Assembly (NCBI GenBank): GCA_905209745.1
Contig: CAJLUG010000063.1
Location: 1 to 5,985 of the forward strand
Length of the DNA stretch: 5,985 nt
From: an uncultured Mycoplasma sp.
GTDB lineage: Bacteria > Bacillota_I > Bacilli_A > RF39 > UBA660
Direction of reading: 5' to 3'
This document shows, piece by piece, positions 1 to 4,579 of the stretch. Within the stretch, counting starts at the first letter, position 1. Each line of letters begins with the position of its first letter. The position numbers and the translations under genes are program-made. The notes under the pieces were generated by a model. The model saw nothing but the letters and a program-made list of their open reading frames with translations. It had not been told where the DNA came from and made no database searches.

Positions 1-496
1 CCATCAGACGACTGTTTAGCGAGTCAGTATCATTCCAGGCTCCGGAAATTAAGCGAACATCGGTTGCGCCACCTCCAGCATAATAACTTCCAGAAGCACT
101 ACCTCCCCCATTAAAAGTTGCGGCTTTATTTCCTTTTTCTCCTACATAGAAATATAAGTGATCGTTTCCTTCTAAATAGATAATACCGGAAGTATAGGCT
201 CCTTTTCCTCCATTGGTTCCACCACCTGCGGCACCCCAAAGCTCTATTTTATACCAACCAGATGTGGGAGCGATATATTCTCTCCCATTATTATCTACCT
301 CTCCTCCTGTATAATCTCCTTCGGTATCTGATAGACTTAAACGATTTAATTCATCTTCTACTTTGTCTACAAAACTAGTCGTATTTATACGATTGGTACT
401 TAGATTACTAATTAACGCTATAACAATTAATAAAGACATTATCATAAGTCCATATAATAATGTCGAAATAGCAAATCCACGATTATTTAGTTTCAT
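1..496 (-). CDS. Prepilin-like, glycine-rich surface protein (5' part only; gene continues past the left edge)
   Basis: Reading the minus strand from ATG at 496 gives 165 codons with no stop, so the 3' end lies outside the window. Residues 1-7 are short, polar and basic and end in Arg6-Gly7. A hydrophobic helix of about 22 residues follows (Phe8 to about Ile29), then a polar, helix-prone linker (about 30-75). This resembles a type IV prepilin leader with possible cleavage between Gly7 and Phe8, but the usual Glu at mature position 5 is Thr12. From Trp81 on comes a glycine-rich domain: LWGAAGGG (86-93), GGKGAY (96-101), LYFYVGEKG (114-122), NGGG (129-132), AGGGATDVRL (140-149). This pattern matches bacterial glycine-rich domains related to the ALK/LTK type. 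The start is supported by AGGTGAT just upstream. Likely role: a membrane-anchored or pilus-like protein exposed outside the cell; the precise function is unknown. It sits 27 bases after rsmD and may be co-transcribed with it. Confidence 0.8.
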   Translation of the reverse strand, partial: MKLNNRGFAISTLLYGLMIMSLLIVIALISNLSTNRINTTSFVDKVEDELNRLSLSDTEGDYTGGEVDNNGREYIAPTSGWYKIELWGAAGGGTNGGKGAYTSGIIYLEGNDHLYFYVGEKGNKAATFNGGGSASGSYYAGGGATDVRLISGAWNDTDSLNSRLM

Positions 497-499
497 AGT

Positions 500-506
500 A
501 TCACCT
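500..506 (-). promoter_or_regulatory. Ribosome binding site of the glycine-rich protein gene
   Basis: The minus strand reads AGGTGAT followed by ACT and the ATG at 496. GGTGAT is the 3' half of the full Shine-Dalgarno complement AAGGAGGTGAT, so the short spacing is normal. It fixes the start of a gene that would otherwise be known only as an open frame at the window edge. Confidence 0.75.
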
Positions 507-543
507 ATCTTAAAGATATTTTATCATATTTCTTTTAAGATAG
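505..543 (-). repeat. AT-rich inverted repeat across the rsmD stop codon
   Basis: Positions 505-516 and 531-543 are inverted copies (CTATCTTAAAGA against TCTTTTAAGATAG), 12 bases matching with one bulged base and a 14-base loop. The loop holds the rsmD stop codon. On the minus strand the 3' arm touches the first two bases of the downstream ribosome binding site. No T-tract follows, so it does not look like an intrinsic terminator. It could be a weak hairpin that stabilises the message or modulates translation of the next gene, or chance in AT-rich sequence. Confidence 0.4.
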
Positions 544-1069
544 CTATAAATTTATCACCATATTTTTTACTCTTTACAATTTCAAAGTGGTCACTATAAA
601 TAATTTTATTCATATCATCACTTTCACATATTATGATACCATCTTCTTTTAACAACTGATACTTTTCGACTGCTTCTATACTTTTTTCAATATAATCTGT
701 TTTATAGGGAGGATCTAGAAAGATAATGTCAAACTGCTTTTCTTCTTCGTGTAGTTTTTTTAGAGCTTCTTTATAATCTAGACAGTATAAGTAAGCGTTT
801 TCTATGTTTAGTGTTTTAATATTCTTTTTTATGGTTTCATAGGCTTTTTTATTTTTATCTACTAAGTAAGCAGCGTTTGCTCCTTCGCTTAGCGCTTCTA
901 TTCCTAGGTTTCCTGTACCTGAGAATAAGTCCAGAACAATTGATGACTTTACTTTTTGTTGAATGGTTGCGAATAGACTTTCTTTTACACGGTCCATAGT
1001 GGGACGTGTTCCTGTCATATCATATCCTGCTAGGGTTCTGCCTTTATATTTTCCAGAAATTACTTTCAT
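524..1069 (-). CDS. rsmD: 16S rRNA (guanine(966)-N(2))-methyltransferase RsmD
   Basis: This 181-residue protein has the usual length of RsmD (YlbH in Bacillus). The family adds a methyl group from S-adenosylmethionine to N2 of G966 (E. coli numbering) in helix 31 of 16S rRNA, acting on the 30S subunit in the cytoplasm. Visible motifs are the N-terminal ISGKYKGR (4-11), TRPTMDRVKESLF (21-33) typical of the family, the Rossmann SAM-binding loop DLFSGTGNLGIEAL (47-60), an acidic Asp71 at the end of the next strand, and the catalytic DPPY (119-122), where amino-methyltransferases bind the target base. The frame starts at ATG 1069, one base after the ylbF stop, with AAAGGAG inside the end of ylbF, so translation is probably coupled. 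It ends in TGA followed directly by TAA. In B. subtilis ylbG lies between ylbF and this gene; here it does not. Confidence 0.95.
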   Translation of the reverse strand: MKVISGKYKGRTLAGYDMTGTRPTMDRVKESLFATIQQKVKSSIVLDLFSGTGNLGIEALSEGANAAYLVDKNKKAYETIKKNIKTLNIENAYLYCLDYKEALKKLHEEEKQFDIIFLDPPYKTDYIEKSIEAVEKYQLLKEDGIIICESDDMNKIIYSDHFEIVKSKKYGDKFIAILKEI

Positions 1070-1070
1070 A

Positions 1071-1358
1071 CTAGTCTCCTTTACAAGCGGTAGTCTTTTT
1101 TAATTTTTTAAATTCGTGATTTATTTTTAAAATTAAAAAGTTTACTTCATTTTCTTTTTCTTTATACTTTTTAAATAAGTTGTTTTGGGTAATTTCTTCT
1201 TTTTTCTTTTCTGTAGGTAGTTTGTGGTAGTCTTCTATTAATTTCTTTAAGAGATCATCTTCTAGCACTTCTTGTTTTATTTTTAGATAGTCTTTTACTA
1301 CCTCTTCTTTTTTTATTTCTTCTTTTAAATTGTCTAATTTCTCTAATACTTTTTCCAT
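1071..1358 (-). CDS. ylbF: YlbF-family protein, shortened form (possible Ric complex subunit)
   Basis: A 95-residue, Lys/Glu-rich, strongly helical protein. Position between ylbE and rsmD and the sequence style (VVKDYLKIKQEVLEDD at 20-35, then KKLIEDYHKL at 38-47) fit the YlbF/YmcA (Com_YlbF) family. In B. subtilis YlbF (about 149 residues) joins YmcA and YaaT in the Ric complex, which affects RNase Y-dependent mRNA processing and thereby competence, biofilm formation and sporulation. This copy lacks the Cys/Gly-rich C-terminal tail of that protein and has one cysteine, Cys92, so it probably cannot hold the same iron-sulfur cluster alone. The start is the only Met in the frame. No convincing Shine-Dalgarno precedes it; the 21-base gap after ylbE is almost pure A/T. 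A single-function assignment is inferred from family and context, as short helical proteins are hard to identify by eye. Confidence 0.7.
   Translation of the reverse strand: MEKVLEKLDNLKEEIKKEEVVKDYLKIKQEVLEDDLLKKLIEDYHKLPTEKKKEEITQNNLFKKYKEKENEVNFLILKINHEFKKLKKTTACKGD
1076..1082 (-). promoter_or_regulatory. Ribosome binding site of rsmD, inside the end of ylbF
   Basis: The minus strand reads AAAGGAG within the last codons of ylbF, six bases before the rsmD ATG. This is the strongest classical Shine-Dalgarno match in the window. It implies that ribosomes ending ylbF reach the rsmD start directly. Confidence 0.75.
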
Positions 1359-1379
1359 AGTATTATTTTATCATAGAAT

Positions 1380-1601
1380 CTATTTTAATACATCCATAAA
1401 TGTAGAAATCATCTCTATTTGGTTCGTAAACCTTTCTATTTTATCTGGTATGGTTAGCTTGTAATATTTTTTGGCAGCAACTTCTAGTTCTTTGATATTA
1501 GTTCTATCTCGATTTAAATTCTTGTACCAAGAAGAGTTTCTTCTTAGATATTCATAAATTAAGGGATTATTTTTGATATAGTTAATTGTATATAGATCCA
1601 T
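1380..1601 (-). CDS. ylbE: YlbE-like small protein of unknown function
   Basis: The 73-residue product is close to the length of B. subtilis YlbE (about 79). It shows the family pattern: an N-terminal YIKNNP (8-13), the SSWYKNL core (23-29), and a KKYYKLTIPDKIERFTNQIEM stretch near 44-64 that corresponds to YYKKTIP..VE.F..Q..M in Bacillus. No catalytic residues, signal peptide or membrane segment are visible, and the function of the family is not known to me. The ATG overlaps the ylbD stop by one base (TAATG) and no strong ribosome binding site precedes it, so translation probably depends on ylbD through reinitiation. Confidence 0.85.
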   Translation of the reverse strand: MDLYTINYIKNNPLIYEYLRRNSSWYKNLNRDRTNIKELEVAAKKYYKLTIPDKIERFTNQIEMISTFMDVLK

Positions 1602-1966
1602 TAATCATCGAAGTGTTGATATAGTGGTCTTGGTTCATAGGTTTTTGTGGGAGTAGTTTTTCCTATTCCTATATCTTGTAGTAAGCCTAGGGCTTTTTGA
1701 ATATTGGTAATCCCTGATTGAAGTGAATTTAAATCTATTTTTTTGATGTTTTGCATGAGGTCTTTGACATTATTAGATAGTGATGTTAAATCTGTTTTGG
1801 GACTAGAGATGGTACTTTTAGAAAAATAGTCGTTCCAGATACTACTATTTTCTCCATATATTTCATATAACTCATATAATTTTTGCCAACTGGTACGATC
1901 ATTCATTACATAATCTGCGAGTTCTTTATGACGTCTGGCGAATGATTTAAAACTTTCTTTCGACAT
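1601..1966 (-). CDS. ylbD: YlbD-like protein (family named as spore coat)
   Basis: This 121-residue protein matches the YlbD family. Residues 4-48 form an N-terminal helical unit with ESFKSFARRHKEL (4-16), TSWQKLYELYEIYGE (25-39) and a following IWNDYF (43-48). Residues 63-99 form an amphipathic helix region (NVKDLMQNIKKIDLNSLQ at 66-83), as in Bacillus YlbD. The C-terminus YEPRPLYQHFDD (110-121) resembles the family's conserved Tyr-Pro-Arg-Pro tail. The Bacillus protein is annotated as a coat protein, but its biochemical role is unclear and nothing here shows that this organism sporulates. No signal peptide or membrane helix is seen. It is the first gene after the parC terminator, with GGTGAT four bases before the ATG. 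Confidence 0.87.
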   Translation of the reverse strand: MSKESFKSFARRHKELADYVMNDRTSWQKLYELYEIYGENSSIWNDYFSKSTISSPKTDLTSLSNNVKDLMQNIKKIDLNSLQSGITNIQKALGLLQDIGIGKTTPTKTYEPRPLYQHFDD

Positions 1967-1969
1967 AAT

Positions 1970-1975
1970 ATCACC
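1970..1975 (-). promoter_or_regulatory. Ribosome binding site of ylbD
   Basis: The minus strand reads TTGGTGATATT and then ATG at 1966. The GGTGAT core is the same as that used by parC and by the glycine-rich protein gene. Confidence 0.65.
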
Positions 1976-1997
1976 AATATAATATTATGCTTGAAGC

Positions 1998-2025
1998 AAA
2001 AAAAATAGAAGTGTTTTCACTCCTA
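1998..2025 (-). terminator. Intrinsic terminator of the parE-parC operon
   Basis: On the minus strand TAGGAGTG, loop AAAA, and CACTTCTA form an 8-base-pair stem with one G-U pair, followed by eight T residues. The TAG at the foot of the stem is the parC stop codon itself, so the hairpin starts exactly where translation ends. A run of A before the stem could extend pairing into the T-tract. On the plus strand only four T follow the stem, so any termination in that direction would be weak. Confidence 0.85.
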
Positions 2026-4566
2026 CTTTTCGTTTAGAAAGTCATCAATTGTCATTAGACGGTCATCTATTTCTTTTAGGGAAACTTTATCTTTTTTATG
2101 TTCTACTTTTTCTTCTACTACTTCTTTTTTTTCTTTTTTTTCTCTTGGTGTTAAGACTGCTAGAAGGAATGCGTCTTTTAAGTTTTCTTTTGATATTTCT
2201 TTTCCTGTAGAATAACGATCGGCAATTGGCAACTCTGTTAATTTTAAGGTTTTAATATCGCCATTTTTAATACCAATATAGTTTTTAGGATCCGTAATAA
2301 AAGTTTTTAAGATACGGTATGGATTACTCTTTACTTCACGAATTACTAATAGTCCACGACGAGCTCTAGTGGATTGTTCAAACTCTGTTAGGTGTACTCG
2401 TTTTCCAGTACCTTTTTCTGTTAGAACGGTAATAAATTCGTCTATATTCGTATCATACTGATTGATAGATACGATATGGTCGTCTTTTAATTTCATAGCT
2501 TTTACTCCGGCTGCTTTTACTCCTACGATTGGTACTTCCTCCATGTTGAAGCTTAGTCCGTAGCCAGAATCTGTTACGGTAAAAATATTTCTTTTTTCTT
2601 CTATAAAGGCATCAATTACATAGTCATCTTCTTTTAACTTCATACAGTTTGCAGGTTTTGAGTAACGAGAAAGTTTAAAGTCTTTTAATTTACTACGTTT
2701 AATCATACCATTGTGGGTTGTGATTACTACGTTATCTTCGGTTGCAAATGTAGATACTGGAATGGCACTTACTACTGATTCTTCTGGTGATGTTTCGATT
2801 ACGTTACTTACATGTTTTGGCATGTCTTTCCATTTTAAGTCTGGTAATATGTGTACTGGAATATGTAAGTAGTTTCCTTTGGTTGTATAGACTAGTAAAG
2901 TGTCTAGAGTATTCATTTCATAGATTCCTAAGATATAGTCATTTTCTTTTATCGTAATATCTTCTGGGTTAGAAGCTGTATAACTTCTAAATGATGTTCG
3001 TTTTAAGTAACCATCTTTGGTAAGCATTACTACACATTCTTCTTTTGGAATCATGGCTTGTTGGTCTATTTTTAATTCGGTAATTTCTTCTTTGATGTCG
3101 GTTAGTCTTGGTGTTTCATATGATTTCTTTACATCTTTTAAGTCTTTTTTCATAACTTGTTTTAATACTTCTTCACTACCTAATATAGCATTTAAGCCGT
3201 TGATTATTTTCTCTAAGTTTTTCATCTCTTCTTCTAGAGCAACTACATCGGTATTGGTAAGACGATAAAGTTGTAAGGTAACGATTGCTTCTGCTTGTTC
3301 CATAGTGAATGCGAATGCTTTTACTAAGTTTTCTTTGGCATTCATCTTGTTTTTAGATTCACGAATTACTTTAATTACTTCATCTAAAATAGAGATACAT
3401 TTAATTAGTCCTTCGACAATATGAAATCTTGCTTTGGCATGACGTAGGTCGAACTCGGTACGACGACGTACGACTTCTTTTTGATGGTTGATGAAGGCAT
3501 CTAGGGCTCCTTCTAGTCCTAGTAGTTTGGGACGTTTATTTACGATTGCGACCATATTGAAGTTGTAGTTAATTTGCATGTCGGTATTTTTTAATAAGTA
3601 GTTTTCGATTAGTTCTACGTTGGCGTTTTTCTTTAAATCGATTACTATTCTTACGTCTTTTGCTGATTCATCTCTTACTTCACTAATACCATCGATTTTT
3701 TTATCGATTCTAATATCATCGATTTTCTTTACCATTAAGGCTTTATTTACTTCATAAGGAATTTCTGTAATAATTAGTTGTTTTCCTGATTTTCCTTCTT
3801 CTATATGGTAGCGACATTTTACGACGATTTTTCCTTTTCCTGTCTCGTAGGCTTGTTTAATTCCTGCTAGTCCTTCGACAATTCCTCCAGTTGGGAAATC
3901 CGGTCCTTTGACATATTTCATTAGGGTATCTAGAGAACAGTTTGGATAGTCGATACGATGAACGGTGGCATCGATAATTTCTCCTAAGTTATGAGGTGGG
4001 ATATTGGTTGCATATCCGGCAGAGATTCCCATGGCACCATACACTAATAGAGCTGGAAATCTGGCAGGTAGAACGGTTGGTTCTACGGTTGTGTCATCGA
4101 AGTTTGGTGCAAACTCTACAGTATCTTTATCGATATCACGAAGCATTTCGTTACTGATTTTGGAAAGACGAGCTTCGGTATAACGATAAGCGGCTGGACT
4201 ATCGCCATCGATTGATCCGTTGTTTCCATGCATATCGATATAGGGAAGACGTGTTTTCCATGGTTGAGACATACGTACCATGGCATCATAGATGGAACTA
4301 TCTCCATGGGGATGATAATTACCGATAACGTCTCCTACGGTTTTGGCACTTTTACGATATCCTTTATCATAGGTATTTTTTTCTTTATGCATAGAGTATA
4401 AAATACGACGTTGTACAGGCTTAAGTCCGTCTCTTGCATCTGGTATGGCACGATCTTGGATAATATATTTCGAATAACTCCCAAAACGTTCACCCATGAT
4501 ATCTTCTAGGGTATAGTCAAATATCTTCTCTATTACTTCCTCTGTTTCTGTTTTTTTTCTTGGCAT
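2023..4566 (-). CDS. parC: DNA topoisomerase IV subunit A (ParC)
   Basis: This is the 847-residue DNA cleavage and religation subunit of topoisomerase IV, which pairs with ParE to unlink replicated chromosomes. The N-terminal part carries GLKPVQRRIL (47-56), the quinolone-region NYHPHGDSSIYDAM (83-96), the catalytic Tyr129 in YRYTEARL, and IPPHNL (189-194). TLQLYRLTNTDVVAL (430-444) lies in the coiled-coil gate region. The C-terminal domain shows six blade motifs, near 518, 562, 618, 666, 717 and 767. The GyrA box of gyrase is replaced by a degenerate STRARRGL (732-739), as in ParC, which with the adjacent ParE argues against GyrA. Ser90 and Asp94 are the unmutated residues at the main quinolone positions. 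A Lys/Glu-rich tail (about 807-847) ends in TIDDFLNEK. The ATG at 4566 follows AGGTGAT, 13 bases after the parE stop, so the two are co-transcribed. Confidence 0.96.
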   Translation of the reverse strand: MPRKKTETEEVIEKIFDYTLEDIMGERFGSYSKYIIQDRAIPDARDGLKPVQRRILYSMHKEKNTYDKGYRKSAKTVGDVIGNYHPHGDSSIYDAMVRMSQPWKTRLPYIDMHGNNGSIDGDSPAAYRYTEARLSKISNEMLRDIDKDTVEFAPNFDDTTVEPTVLPARFPALLVYGAMGISAGYATNIPPHNLGEIIDATVHRIDYPNCSLDTLMKYVKGPDFPTGGIVEGLAGIKQAYETGKGKIVVKCRYHIEEGKSGKQLIITEIPYEVNKALMVKKIDDIRIDKKIDGISEVRDESAKDVRIVIDLKKNANVELIENYLLKNTDMQINYNFNMVAIVNKRPKLLGLEGALDAFINHQKEVVRRRTEFDLRHAKARFHIVEGLIKCISILDEVIKVIRESKNKMNAKENLVKAFAFTMEQAEAIVTLQLYRLTNTDVVALEEEMKNLEKIINGLNAILGSEEVLKQVMKKDLKDVKKSYETPRLTDIKEEITELKIDQQAMIPKEECVVMLTKDGYLKRTSFRSYTASNPEDITIKENDYILGIYEMNTLDTLLVYTTKGNYLHIPVHILPDLKWKDMPKHVSNVIETSPEESVVSAIPVSTFATEDNVVITTHNGMIKRSKLKDFKLSRYSKPANCMKLKEDDYVIDAFIEEKRNIFTVTDSGYGLSFNMEEVPIVGVKAAGVKAMKLKDDHIVSINQYDTNIDEFITVLTEKGTGKRVHLTEFEQSTRARRGLLVIREVKSNPYRILKTFITDPKNYIGIKNGDIKTLKLTELPIADRYSTGKEISKENLKDAFLLAVLTPREKKEKKEVVEEKVEHKKDKVSLKEIDDRLMTIDDFLNEK

Positions 4567-4569
4567 ACT

Positions 4570-4577
4570 ATCACCTT
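4570..4577 (-). promoter_or_regulatory. Ribosome binding site of parC
   Basis: The whole 13-base gap after parE reads AAAAGGTGATAGT before ATG. It is a clear GGTGAT-type Shine-Dalgarno site and leaves no room for a separate promoter, which supports one parE-parC transcript. Confidence 0.75.
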
Positions 4578-4579
4578 TT

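Noticed and set aside
363..599. Plus-strand open frame of 78 codons, hydrophobic
   Set aside because: It is antisense to the start of the glycine-rich gene and the end of rsmD, begins with TTG, has no ribosome binding site and resembles no family. Its hydrophobicity is what the reverse complement of AT-rich coding sequence tends to give.
1365..1375. TATGAT and TAAAAT before ylbF as an internal promoter
   Set aside because: Both resemble a -10 box, but the sequence 16-18 bases upstream has no acceptable -35, and the implied transcript would have almost no leader.
3017..3268. Plus-strand open frame of 83 codons inside parC
   Set aside because: It lies wholly antisense to well-conserved ParC coiled-coil sequence and is rich in Ser/Phe/Ile, as expected of a reverse shadow.
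4116..4307. Minus-strand open frame of 63 codons in another frame of parC
   Set aside because: It overlaps the catalytic region of parC, which is clearly the coding frame.
2023..4566. parC as gyrA
   Set aside because: The GyrA box is degenerate (STRARRGL), the partner upstream is ParE-like, and the sequence follows Firmicute ParC through the coiled-coil and blades.
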